A DNA stretch of 64,000 bases, from the NCBI GenBank assembly GCA_021780905.1, contig JAJXXW010000042.1, positions 124,001-188,000 on the forward strand. The letters run 5' to 3'. Source of the DNA: a bacterium. Lineage in GTDB: Bacteria; Verrucomicrobiota; Verrucomicrobiia; Limisphaerales; UBA11358. Both the position numbers and the translations under genes were made by a program. The notes under the pieces are model-generated. The model ran no database searches. It was not told the DNA's origin and worked only from the letters and a program-made list of their open reading frames with translations. This document shows positions 28,105 to 34,965 of this stretch, piece by piece (within the stretch, counting starts at the first letter, position 1; each line of letters starts with the position of its first letter).

Positions 28105-28113
28105 CTTCTCGAA

Positions 28114-28989
28114 TCAATAAACCACCTTGTTGAGCGGATACTCGATGATGCCTTCCGCGCCGGCGGCCTTGAGCTGCGGAATCAGCTCGCGCACGATCTT
28201 TTCGTCAATGATCGTCTCCACCGCGACCCAGCCCTTGAGGCTCAGGTTCGCGATGGTGGGATTGCGCAGCGCGGGCAAATCCGCCAGCAGCTTCGCCAGA
28301 TTTTTTTCCGCGATGTTCATCTTCAAGCCGACGAGCGCCTCGGCGTCCAGCGCGCCCTTGAGCAGCAACGCCATCGTCTCGATCTTCCGACGTTTCCATG
28401 GATTTTTCCACGCCTCCACGTTGGCGATCAGGCGCGGCGTGGAGCTGAGGAGTTCGTCCACGATGCGCAGCTTGTTCGCGCGCAGCGAGGAACCGGTCTC
28501 GGTCACGTCCACGATGGCGTCCACCAGTTCGTGGGCTTTCGTTTCGGTCGCGCCCCAGGAAAATTCCACCTCGGCCTTCACGCCATTCTTTTTGAGATAG
28601 CGCTTGGTGAGGTTGACGACTTCGGTGGCGATGCGTTTGCCCTGCAAATCTTTCACCGACTTCACCGGCGAATTCTCCGGCACGCACAACACCCAGCGCG
28701 CGGGGCGGCGGGAAACTTTGCTGAACAGAAATTCGCCGACCTCGTGCACCTTGGAACCGTTTTCCATGACCCAATCGTGGCCGGTGATGCCGCAATCGAG
28801 ATAGCCGTGCTCGACATAGCGGGAAATCTCCTGCGCGCGGAACATGCGGATGTCGAGTTCCTCGTCGTCCACGTAAGGGACATAGGAGCGGCTGCTGACG
28901 GTGATGTTGTAGCCCGCCTTGGCCAGCTTCTGGATGGCGGCTTCCTGCAAACTGCCCTTGGGCAGACCGAATTTCAGTTTCTTGCTCAT
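28114..28989 (-). CDS. hisG: ATP phosphoribosyltransferase, long form
   Basis: First enzyme of histidine biosynthesis, joining ATP and PRPP; 291 residues from the ATG at 28989. An upstream in-frame start at 29157 adds sequence unlike the family, so it was rejected. The N-terminus KLKFGLPKGSLQEAAIQKLA, the segment GYLDCGITGHDWVMENG and the PRPP-binding region (EVVNLTKRYLKKNGVKAEVE, then VDAIVDVTETGSSLRANKLR) are clear. The C-terminal 80 residues form the regulatory domain (PALRNPTIANLSLKGWVAVE, then GAEGIIEYPLNKVVY), so this is the long form that does not need HisZ and is usually inhibited by histidine. The 5' end is duplicated about 1 kb upstream (see the repeat entries). Confidence 0.96.
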   Translation of the reverse strand: MSKKLKFGLPKGSLQEAAIQKLAKAGYNITVSSRSYVPYVDDEELDIRMFRAQEISRYVEHGYLDCGITGHDWVMENGSKVHEVGEFLFSKVSRRPARWVLCVPENSPVKSVKDLQGKRIATEVVNLTKRYLKKNGVKAEVEFSWGATETKAHELVDAIVDVTETGSSLRANKLRIVDELLSSTPRLIANVEAWKNPWKRRKIETMALLLKGALDAEALVGLKMNIAEKNLAKLLADLPALRNPTIANLSLKGWVAVETIIDEKIVRELIPQLKAAGAEGIIEYPLNKVVY

Positions 28990-28996
28990 GACAAAT
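28935..28996. repeat. 62-bp direct repeat, copy A (hisG 5' end)
   Basis: Covers the hisG start codon, the following 17-18 codons and 7 upstream bases. Copy B at 30017-30078 matches 60 of 62 positions by eye, in the same orientation. The repeats bracket the nucleotidyltransferase module. Confidence 0.9.
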
Positions 28997-29110
28997 ACAG
29001 AAATGATGCCTGATGTTGGCACGGCAAGGCGAATACTTTTTGCCATAAGGCCAAACCAAAAAAACACAGACGGCTCCAACAGGGAAACGGTCAGCGCACA
29101 ATAAATCTGC

Positions 29111-29368
29111 CTACCCCCGCCGTGCCAGCGCCTCCAGTTTTTCCAGCGATAACACATCGCCGCCGCGCAAAAAGAAGCGGGTGATTTGCTCCCGCAAAGT
29201 CCGGTAGAGCGCCGGGTCAGTCTGTGCCAGCTCCACCGGCACGTCCCGCCGGGCGAAACGCGCCAGCGCCGCCAGCGCCGCCCATTGTTTCCGGTGCCAA
29301 TACACCGCCACCAAATCCGGGCTGGCCAGCAGTTCGCGGGCGATCAATTCCTCTTCACGCGCATTCAT
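29111..29368 (-). CDS. Small helical partner of the nucleotidyltransferase
   Basis: Unrecognised 85-residue protein, mostly helical and charged, with LVAVYWHRKQWAALAALARF in the middle and LSLEKLEALARRG at the end. I start it at the ATG that overlaps the stop of the upstream nucleotidyltransferase gene (ATGA), which implies translational coupling. Position and size recall the second member of two-gene nucleotidyltransferase modules of toxin-antitoxin or MNT type, but I see no named domain. It lies inside the segment bracketed by the 62-bp repeats. Confidence 0.65.
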   Translation of the reverse strand: MNAREEELIARELLASPDLVAVYWHRKQWAALAALARFARRDVPVELAQTDPALYRTLREQITRFFLRGGDVLSLEKLEALARRG

Positions 29369-29913
29369 GGTTTCAAGACTGCCAGATAGACCAGATTTTC
29401 CGAGGCCCGTTCGCACGCCGGGGCTTCAAACCGCGCCACGATTTCACGCACCCGGTTCAAATCCGGGCGGTGATGGCTTACTAAAAACTGAATGTCCGCC
29501 AAATCCTTCGGTTCGGCGCGAATGAGTTTGGCGGCAATCAAATTTTCCACGGGCGGACGGTAAAGGTGCAATCGCCCGAGGCGTTCAATGAATACCGGTT
29601 CAAACGCGCCCAACTGCGTCAAACCCGGTTCCACCAGTTGCAGATAAGGCCGGTTGGGTTCCAACGTCTGCTTGGGGTCAAACAGCAGTCCGGCCTTTTC
29701 CGCCGCCCGCTGCAATTCCAGCCGGTCAAAATCGCTGGCCGGCTTCCAGATGTCCAAATCCGCCGATGTGCGGCCATCCATCCCGCCGAACAGACACGCC
29801 GCCGACCCGATGAGACACAGCCGGATTGGAACGCCGGTGGGGGGCAGCGCCTGCGCCAGATCCGCCAATACCACCGACCACGCCGCGCCATCCAAGTGAA
29901 GTTTTAAGGCCAT
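29365..29913 (-). CDS. Nucleotidyltransferase-fold protein (DUF6036-like)
   Basis: Protein of 182 residues with a nucleotidyltransferase fold. The strand-turn IRLCLIGSAACLFGG replaces the classic hG[GS] motif, and ADLDIWKPASDF supplies the two-Asp metal motif (ADLDI). The later segment ENLIAAKLIRAEPKDLADIQ is the usual helix following the core in these domains (the KxxR..KDxxD pattern). This group includes AbiEii/MntA-like toxins or AMP-transferases, often part of two-gene modules. It overlaps a small helical gene by ATGA. Toxin or modifier activity is inference. The module sits between two copies of the hisG 5' end. Confidence 0.78.
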   Translation of the reverse strand: MALKLHLDGAAWSVVLADLAQALPPTGVPIRLCLIGSAACLFGGMDGRTSADLDIWKPASDFDRLELQRAAEKAGLLFDPKQTLEPNRPYLQLVEPGLTQLGAFEPVFIERLGRLHLYRPPVENLIAAKLIRAEPKDLADIQFLVSHHRPDLNRVREIVARFEAPACERASENLVYLAVLKP

Positions 29914-30016
29914 AGCAACGCCGCCAGCATATCAAAAACACCCGAAAAATCAAATCCAGACGCTGCCAACTCCCGCTAACGCCGACGCAAAAAACAAACC
30001 GCCGCCACATGTGAGC

Positions 30017-30078
30017 TGGCGGCGGCCTGCAAACTGCCCTTGGGCAGACCGAATTTCAGTTTCTTGCTCATGACAAAT
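30017..30078. repeat. 62-bp direct repeat, copy B (orphan hisG 5' end)
   Basis: A displaced copy of the hisG start region on the minus strand. It would encode MSKKLKFGLPKGSLQ and then diverges within three codons, so no gene follows. It matches copy A (28935-28996) except for two adjacent bases. Confidence 0.9.
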
Positions 30079-30084
30079 TTTTCC

Positions 30085-30135
30085 GGTAGGGCGAACCTGC
30101 TAGTTCGCCGGCGGCGCAGCCGCACCTGCCTTACC
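30085..30135. repeat. Palindromic intergenic repeat, copy 3
   Basis: A 51-bp element starting GGTAGGGC and ending TGCCTTACC, with a small inner hairpin (GCGAAC, loop, GTTCGC). It lies 6 bp after hisG repeat copy B. It resembles the element ends at 14121 and 34391. Confidence 0.6.
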
Positions 30136-30248
30136 AATCTTGTTGCCGAGCATAAACTATTTCACTGCGGTTAAACAATCTGAATTCGGAATCCATCTGG
30201 CAAAAAGAACCGGCTTGAATTTTGCCGCCGTTGGCCTATGGTTGCGCC

Positions 30249-30512
30249 ATGGTGTTTCCGCTTTCCACCTACATTGAAGCCGCGCTTGAACTGGCGCGCT
30301 ACGACAAACTGGACGACGGCACCTTTGCCGGCGAAATCCCCAAGCTCAAAGGCGTGGCCGCGTTTGGCAAAACCCTGCGCGACTGCGAAAACGAACTGCG
30401 CTCCGTGCTGGAAGACTGGCTTCTCGTCGGCCTCAAACTCGGCCACAAGCTGCCTGTGCTGGTCGGCATTGACTTAAACAAGGTGCAACATGGCTGGTTG
30501 GCGACCGCTTAA
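30249..30512 (+). CDS. HicB-like antitoxin (first copy)
   Basis: An 87-residue protein of the HicB/UPF0150 family. The pattern is YIEAALELARYDKLDDGTFA, then GEIPKLKGVAAFGKTLRDCE and a C-terminal helix ending LGHKLPVLVGIDLN, as in short HicB antitoxins with the degenerate RNase H-like fold. I start it at the ATG at 30249; the upstream in-frame start has no family support. It sits 15 bp before a hicA-like toxin gene, which in turn overlaps a second, different hicB-like gene. Antitoxins of this type bind HicA and often repress their own promoter. Confidence 0.85.
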   Translation: MVFPLSTYIEAALELARYDKLDDGTFAGEIPKLKGVAAFGKTLRDCENELRSVLEDWLLVGLKLGHKLPVLVGIDLNKVQHGWLATA

Positions 30513-30527
30513 ACAACCTTTGCCCCC

Positions 30528-30785
30528 ATGAGCAAACACGCCAAACTGCTGGAGAAAATCCTTTCCGGCACGGCGGATGCAAACATCCCGTTTGACGCCC
30601 TGTGTCATCTGCTGCAAAGATTGGCCTTTCAAAGGCGCGTGCGCGGCAGCCACCATATTTTCTTTGGCGACGGCATTGAAGAAATTTTGAACCTGCAACC
30701 GCGCGGCACCAACGCCAAGCCATATCAGGTAAAACAGGTGCGCCAAATCATCTTGAAATATAAACTTGCGGACGAAAAATTATGA
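30528..30785 (+). CDS. HicA-like mRNA interferase toxin
   Basis: An 85-residue HicA-family protein with a double-stranded RNA-binding-like fold that cleaves mRNA in known systems. The expected catalytic region is present: a short helix, then RVRGSHHIFFGDGIEEILNL with the active-site His in the GSHHIF motif, followed by PRGTNAKPYQVKQVRQIILK. Length and domain end are normal. It lies between two hicB-like genes, with a 15-bp gap to the first and a 4-bp ATGA overlap with the second. The overlap suggests that the second HicB is its true partner. Confidence 0.88.
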   Translation: MSKHAKLLEKILSGTADANIPFDALCHLLQRLAFQRRVRGSHHIFFGDGIEEILNLQPRGTNAKPYQVKQVRQIILKYKLADEKL

Positions 30786-30991
30786 GCAAATACGAAGTCA
30801 TCATCTATTGGAGCGGCGAAGACAATGCCTTCATTGCCGAAGTGCCGGAACTGCCCGGCTGCGCCGCCGATGGCGCGACCAAGCAGGCGGCGCTAAAAAA
30901 TGTGGACACCGTCATCAAGGAATGGATTGCCACGGCCAAAGCACTGGGCCGGATGATTCCCGAACCCAAAGGCCGGCTGGTCTTCGCGTAA
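30782..30991 (+). CDS. HicB-like antitoxin (second copy)
   Basis: A 69-residue HicB-family antitoxin. The sequence KYEVIIYWSGEDNAFIAEVP, then ELPGCAADGATKQAALKNVD, is the full HicB core, and the end GRMIPEPKGRLVFA is the usual close. There is no C-terminal DNA-binding domain, so repression would have to come from elsewhere. It starts within the stop of the HicA gene (ATGA), so it should be made with HicA. It differs clearly from the first copy and is not a recent duplicate. Confidence 0.9.
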   Translation: MSKYEVIIYWSGEDNAFIAEVPELPGCAADGATKQAALKNVDTVIKEWIATAKALGRMIPEPKGRLVFA

Positions 30992-31002
30992 CTTTCCGCC
31001 AG

Positions 31003-31236
31003 ATGACCCTGCCGCGTGACGCATCCGCTTGTGCCGTCGCCGGGAAATCTACCGATAAAAAGCCAACCGGACAAAACCGCGTTTATGGCACGGACATGAT
31101 TTCCGTGGACGCCTACGGCTACTCGCATCTGCTGGAGCGCGACCTCGCCGAGCTGACCTACCTCCACAAGGCGAATGAGCGCGGCCTCGGCAACATCAAC
31201 TGGAAAGATACGCTCTACAAAGAGGTGACGGTGTGA
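31003..31236 (+). pseudogene. DUF362-like C-terminal fragment
   Basis: A 77-codon frame whose close resembles the end of DUF362 iron-sulfur-associated proteins: VYGTDMISVDAYGYSHLLER, then YLHKANERGLGNINWKD. Proteins of that family are about 300 residues or more, so only the tail is present. It starts just after the second HicB gene, and the junction has no gene-like N-terminus. I read it as a truncated gene left by a rearrangement in this accessory region; a short functional protein is unlikely. Confidence 0.5.
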
Positions 31237-31240
31237 AATC

Positions 31241-32851
31241 TTACTGCCCGACCGCGCGGTAAAACTTCTGGACGCCGTTCAAATTTGTGTCCGTGAATTG
31301 CCAGTTGCCGTTGCCATCCGCCGGATTGGTGAGGACAGGCTGCCAGTTGACCGGCGGCGTGAGGTTGGTGGCTGACTGTAAAATGTAGGGATAGTTGGGC
31401 GCGCCAATTAACTGGAGACTCAAACCGTTGGAGGCAGTTTTACCCGCAAAACCTTGCAGCGGTATGATGACCTGCACATTTGCCACACTGCTCGTCACGC
31501 TGCCAATCATGTTGGTAATGACAACATCGTAAGCCACTGCATTACCGGTTTGCACCCTCGTTATCGTATAATCCGTGACCGTAGCACCCGGTATAGCCGT
31601 TCCATTCGTGCGCCACTGATACGCCAACGCCGGATTGCCATTTGCCGTGACGCTCACGGTGAAATCCGATCCAAAACTAATCGTCTGGTTGGTCGGCTGC
31701 ACGGTGATGATGGGTGCATAATAGACTGTCAGCACCGCGCCGGTGCTGGTGGCTGTGCCCACAAAGTTACTGACCAGACAAGTATAAGTGGCGGCGGAAG
31801 CGAGCGTGGTGGTGGTAATGGTGTAGCTGGCATTGGTCGCACCGGCGATAGTGACACCGTTTTTCTGCCAGTAATAATTGAGCGGCGTGCCGGTGGCCGT
31901 GACGCTGAAGCTGGCACTTTGGCCTTGGGTGACGATGAGACTGCCGGATTGGCTGGTGATGGCGGGCGGAATTCCCACTTTGACGGTGGATACGGTGGTG
32001 TTGGTTATTCCGTAGCTGTTGCTGATGGCGCATTGATAGGTTCCGGCATCCGTCAAAGCTGCCGGATTGAAGGCGACATAATTCAAGTTTGCCCCGGTCA
32101 TTGCCACGCCGTTGCGATACCACTGGTAAGCCAAAGTTGCGGTGCCGGTGGCCACCACGTTAAGAGTGGCGCTGCCGCCAACGGCGAGGGTGGTGGCGGC
32201 CACGGGCTGGGTGGTGATGGCCGGAGCTGAACCCACTGTCAATACCGCGCTGGAAGAACTGACCGAGCCATAGGAATTGGATATTTTGCAATATACCCGC
32301 TCACCATTCATGCCGGCGGTTGCTGTGAATGAGGCTGTATTGGCAATGACCGTGCCCGTGGCCGAATCAATCCATTGAAAGGTGGCCGTGCTTGGCCCGG
32401 CGGCGATGCCCAAAGAAGTAGCTGTCCCCACAAGGCAGGTTGTGTTTGTGGGCTGGGTCAATACTGCTGGAGAGACGTGAAGATAAACAGTGGGAGAATT
32501 GCCAGCCCAACCACCCATAACACCATAATTTCCGGACGCCATATCATACCCTACATAATAGTAGCCATCGTCAGCACTAGAAACGCCTGAAATTGTGTAT
32601 TGGAAGCTGCCGTTTGCAGGATAGTTGTTGTAAAGAATATAGGCGGAGGAGTTTTTGAAGAAACCAACGGTATAAAGTTGCGGAAAATTAATTGCCACCC
32701 ATGAAACCGAGTATGTCCATTGCCCGCCATAAGACACCGTTGTATTAACCGGATTCCCGTTCGTGTATGTAATGGTTTGCGCCAGACCTTGAACCCGTAA
32801 CAAAAGTGTTATTGTTAGAGCAATTAGACCTATTTTATTTTTCGTCTTCAT
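31241..32851 (-). CDS. Exported protein with Ig-like repeats
   Basis: Exported protein (536 residues from the ATG at 32851; a TTG two codons upstream is also in frame). A signal peptide (about residues 1-24, ending GLAQ) is followed by one irregular domain and then four Ig-like domains of about 85 residues. Each opens with a motif such as ITTQPVAATTLAVGGSATLN or ITSQSGSLIVTQGQSASFSV and contains YQWYRNG- or YYWQKNG-type Trp and a TYTC/TYQC Cys. The last 55 residues form a C-terminal domain common in Verrucomicrobia (YPYILQSATNLTPPVNWQPV, then FYRAVGQ). It probably acts at the cell surface or outside. It overlaps the preceding small gene by 17 bp. Confidence 0.85.
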   Translation of the reverse strand: MKTKNKIGLIALTITLLLRVQGLAQTITYTNGNPVNTTVSYGGQWTYSVSWVAINFPQLYTVGFFKNSSAYILYNNYPANGSFQYTISGVSSADDGYYYVGYDMASGNYGVMGGWAGNSPTVYLHVSPAVLTQPTNTTCLVGTATSLGIAAGPSTATFQWIDSATGTVIANTASFTATAGMNGERVYCKISNSYGSVSSSSAVLTVGSAPAITTQPVAATTLAVGGSATLNVVATGTATLAYQWYRNGVAMTGANLNYVAFNPAALTDAGTYQCAISNSYGITNTTVSTVKVGIPPAITSQSGSLIVTQGQSASFSVTATGTPLNYYWQKNGVTIAGATNASYTITTTTLASAATYTCLVSNFVGTATSTGAVLTVYYAPIITVQPTNQTISFGSDFTVSVTANGNPALAYQWRTNGTAIPGATVTDYTITRVQTGNAVAYDVVITNMIGSVTSSVANVQVIIPLQGFAGKTASNGLSLQLIGAPNYPYILQSATNLTPPVNWQPVLTNPADGNGNWQFTDTNLNGVQKFYRAVGQ

Positions 32852-33056
32852 GCCCAAGCGTATAGGTTAATTGATCGTGAAATTCTCCTTTCGACGAAAC
32901 TTCGCGCTTTACTTGAATGGCAAGTAAAACCCAGCCTTCTCTTAACTTATTCGTGATAGCCGTATCGGAATGAATAGATTCCTCAAATTGTTTAACCGTT
33001 TTATATTTCGTGGTGTTCATAAAAGCAAATAGGTGAAGTGGCGGCTTCAGCTTCAT
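32835..33056 (-). CDS. Small hypothetical protein
   Basis: Unrecognised 73-residue protein. The ATG chosen at 33056 overlaps the stop of the upstream small gene (ATGA), so the two are likely translated together. The sequence is mixed charged/hydrophobic, with FEESIHSDTAITNKLREGWV in the middle and no signal peptide or Cys. Its 3' end overlaps the start of the Ig-repeat gene. Low GC and Lys/Thr-rich codons set it apart from the housekeeping genes. Confidence 0.55.
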   Translation of the reverse strand: MKLKPPLHLFAFMNTTKYKTVKQFEESIHSDTAITNKLREGWVLLAIQVKREVSSKGEFHDQLTYTLGHEDEK

Positions 33057-33343
33057 AAGCGGTGGTCTGCCCGATATTTGTTGCTGGCTTCCCAAACCAC
33101 AACAAACTTTTGGCCATTATCTTTGAGATGAAATTCAGTGCCCACGGCAAAAGTGCCATCGCATCCAAAACTCACATCGCCGACATTGCCCAGTGGATCA
33201 CGCTGGCGGGCTTCTTCATCTAAAATTTGTTGGGCAGATGGAGCAGCACCGGCGATTGGATGAGCGGGAGCTTTTTGTTTTACTTTCCAATTATACGCAA
33301 TGTATTCCGCTGAATTGACAATGATCGTTTTAGTTGTTTGCAT
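33053..33343 (-). CDS. Small hypothetical protein
   Basis: Unrecognised 96-residue protein. The N-terminus TIIVNSAEYIAYNWKVKQKA looks like a beta-strand plus helix. A central segment GCDGTFAVGTEFHLKDNGQK and FVVVWEASNKYR suggest a compact beta fold, for example an Ig- or SH3-like module, but I cannot assign it. It is the first of three overlapping minus-strand genes ending with the Ig-repeat protein. The large inverted repeat at 33427-33586 lies directly upstream, where its promoter would be. Confidence 0.55.
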   Translation of the reverse strand: MQTTKTIIVNSAEYIAYNWKVKQKAPAHPIAGAAPSAQQILDEEARQRDPLGNVGDVSFGCDGTFAVGTEFHLKDNGQKFVVVWEASNKYRADHRL

Positions 33344-33426
33344 TTTATATTCCCGCTTGTTGTTGTTTGGTTTTCATCCCGCGACCGAAATACTCACGCC
33401 CTCGCTCCATTGTCCAATGGGTCATT

Positions 33427-33586
33427 GGAGCGCCGTAGGCGCGGCATCTTTGTAGAACCGCAAGCCAAAACGAAATCCAGCCCCGTCGGGGCGGCATAGT
33501 CCTTGCGGACAGCCACGATGTCGCTCCTAACGGAGCTGGATTCATTTTGCGGTTTCATTCTACAGATATGTCAGCCCTGACGGGCT
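33427..33586. repeat. Large imperfect inverted repeat, ~70-bp arms
   Basis: The left arm (33427-33496) and the right arm (33518-33586) are imperfect inverted copies. Shared features in order are a GGAGCG-type palindrome, a TGTAGAA block, a CCGCAA block, an AAATCCAG-like block and a second small palindrome (CCCCGTCGGGG on the left; the TCCTAACGGA type on the right). About 20 bases separate the arms. This could fold into a long cruciform or an RNA hairpin. It looks like a dispersed non-coding repeat of this lineage. Confidence 0.75.
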
Positions 33587-33631
33587 TTCCGGCATTTCAT
33601 CATTCAACATTCTTCCTTTTACATTCGCCTT

Positions 33632-34315
33632 TCACGCCGCCACCGGCAGGCTCACGACATCGCTCCACGAACCAACGCGCTGGTCGGCTTGGATGTAGAT
33701 GGCCTTGTATTTCCAGACCGCCGCCGTGGCGGGCAGGGCTTGTGTGTCGGTGTAAGGCACGATGGTATCAATCGCCAGAAAGATGAAGCCCTTGCCATCG
33801 CCGCGATCCACTTGCAGTTCGATGCCGTCCATGCCCTGTTTCGTCCAGCCCACCACCACCTGTCCGGCGTCGAGCGACACGTCCAGCACCGGCTTGAGTG
33901 TGGACGGATCTACCGGATTGTCCGTGCCGATGATTTGCAATGCCTGTCCGATGGCGTCCGTATAGCCGGGCGCGACTTTAATGCGAGCAACCAGCACTTT
34001 GACGCGGGAAAAGATGCCGGGTGCCACCGCTGCGGGGACGGCACCGAGATTCGGTGCGACGGGCGCGACGCCGAGCGAGGCGGAACCGCCATCGCGGGCG
34101 GAATTTTTATAGGTTGTCCATTGCTGCGAATAGGCGGCGACCTGCTGCTGGGCGTTCAGGCAATAGGCAAAAAAGGCGTCGTCATTGGCCACGGCGGCGA
34201 CATCGGCGGGCGTGAGTCCCAGCGCGGCGGCATAGCTGGGCAATGTGGCGGCGAAGTTGTTGAGCCAGGCCAGCCGGCCGGCGTCATCGGAGGGGAGGTA
34301 GTAGGATTTTGCCAT
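33632..34315 (-). CDS. Hypothetical protein, helical plus Fn3-like C-terminus
   Basis: Unrecognised 227-residue protein without a signal peptide. The N-terminal 85 residues are Ala-rich and helical (DDAGRLAWLNNFAATLPSYA, then AAVANDDAFFAYCLNAQQQV). A Gly/Ala/Pro linker (about 86-110) leads to a second helix. The C-terminal part (about 140-227) reads as a fibronectin III-like beta domain (VLDVSLDAGQVVVGWTKQGM, then VWKYKAIYIQADQRVGSWSD). Similar proteins with this two-part layout occur in Verrucomicrobia, as far as I recall, without known function. It lies between the large inverted repeat and a second dispersed palindrome. Confidence 0.7.
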   Translation of the reverse strand: MAKSYYLPSDDAGRLAWLNNFAATLPSYAAALGLTPADVAAVANDDAFFAYCLNAQQQVAAYSQQWTTYKNSARDGGSASLGVAPVAPNLGAVPAAVAPGIFSRVKVLVARIKVAPGYTDAIGQALQIIGTDNPVDPSTLKPVLDVSLDAGQVVVGWTKQGMDGIELQVDRGDGKGFIFLAIDTIVPYTDTQALPATAAVWKYKAIYIQADQRVGSWSDVVSLPVAA

Positions 34316-34390
34316 AGTTTTTAGTTTTGAGTGGTTAGTGTTGAGCTTCGGAAAGGGGATGAACCGCGAAAAACGCGAACCACGCGAAAG

Positions 34391-34467
34391 GTAGGGCGGT
34401 CAGTCCTCTGACCGCCGGAGCGTGGATTGGCAATAGGGGCGGCGCGCACGGAGTGACGCGCCCTACC
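34391..34467. repeat. Palindromic intergenic repeat, copy 2 (GTAGGGCG type)
   Basis: A 77-bp element with ends GTAGGGCG and CGCCCTACC and an inner inverted pair (GGTCAGT and ACTGACC-like). Its right 27 bases are identical to copy 1 at 14121-14209. It is 5' of the tandem-repeat block. Confidence 0.8.
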
Positions 34468-34524
34468 GGCAAAAATGGCAACTTTTGGCGAATTTCAGCC
34501 AAAAAGCTGGTTTTTAGGCGTTTG

Positions 34525-34754
34525 CAATGATTCCGCAGGCGTGGGGAATGATTCAACACGGCTGTGGAATCAGCCAACAGCCCTGTGCAATCGTCCGACA
34601 GGTCTGTGGAATGGCGGCACAGGGATGGGGGACCATCCGGCAAGCGTGTGGAAGCATCACCCAAGGCTGTGCGGTTATCCGGCAAGGTTGCGCGGTGATG
34701 GCTCATGGCTGTGGAATGAGCCAACAGATTTGCAGGATTACCGGACAGGCATGA
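34525..34754. repeat. 21-bp tandem repeat, about 11 degenerate copies
   Basis: Eleven consecutive units of exactly 21 bp (the last one base short) with no insertions or deletions. The consensus is roughly GAATSAKCCRACARGSMTGTG. Read on the plus strand from 34527, it gives a 75-residue heptad peptide with units such as GCGISQQ, VCGMAAQ, ACGSITQ and GCAVIRQ (consensus xCGxIxQ). The other frames stay open as well, as is expected for a 21-bp period. Whether any frame is translated is unknown; I see no convincing ribosome-binding site. Confidence 0.85.
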
Positions 34755-34803
34755 GCCACGACCGAAGAGATCTGTCGGACGACAAGGAGTTCCCCGCTGC
34801 TTA

Positions 34804-34838
34804 TTGCGCGTTGCGCGTTGCGCGTTGCGCGTTGCGCG
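34804..34838. repeat. Heptanucleotide microsatellite (TTGCGCG x5)
   Basis: Five perfect copies of TTGCGCG in the intergenic region upstream of the purN stop. The stretch 34316-34965 holds this, the 21-bp repeat and the palindrome, but no gene that I can support. Confidence 0.9.
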
Positions 34839-34965
34839 TTGCCACAGTTCACCGTTGTTAGTGAATCGCCCATGCCGTTGAGTGTTTGACTTTGGAGAAA
34901 GTCTTTAAGGAGTCAAGGGAAAATTAATAAAATTTAATTTTGGCGGCAAAACTTAATTTCCGCGC

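Noticed and set aside
34525-34838. Possible CRISPR array
   Set aside because: Units are contiguous and degenerate without unique spacers; no cas genes nearby.
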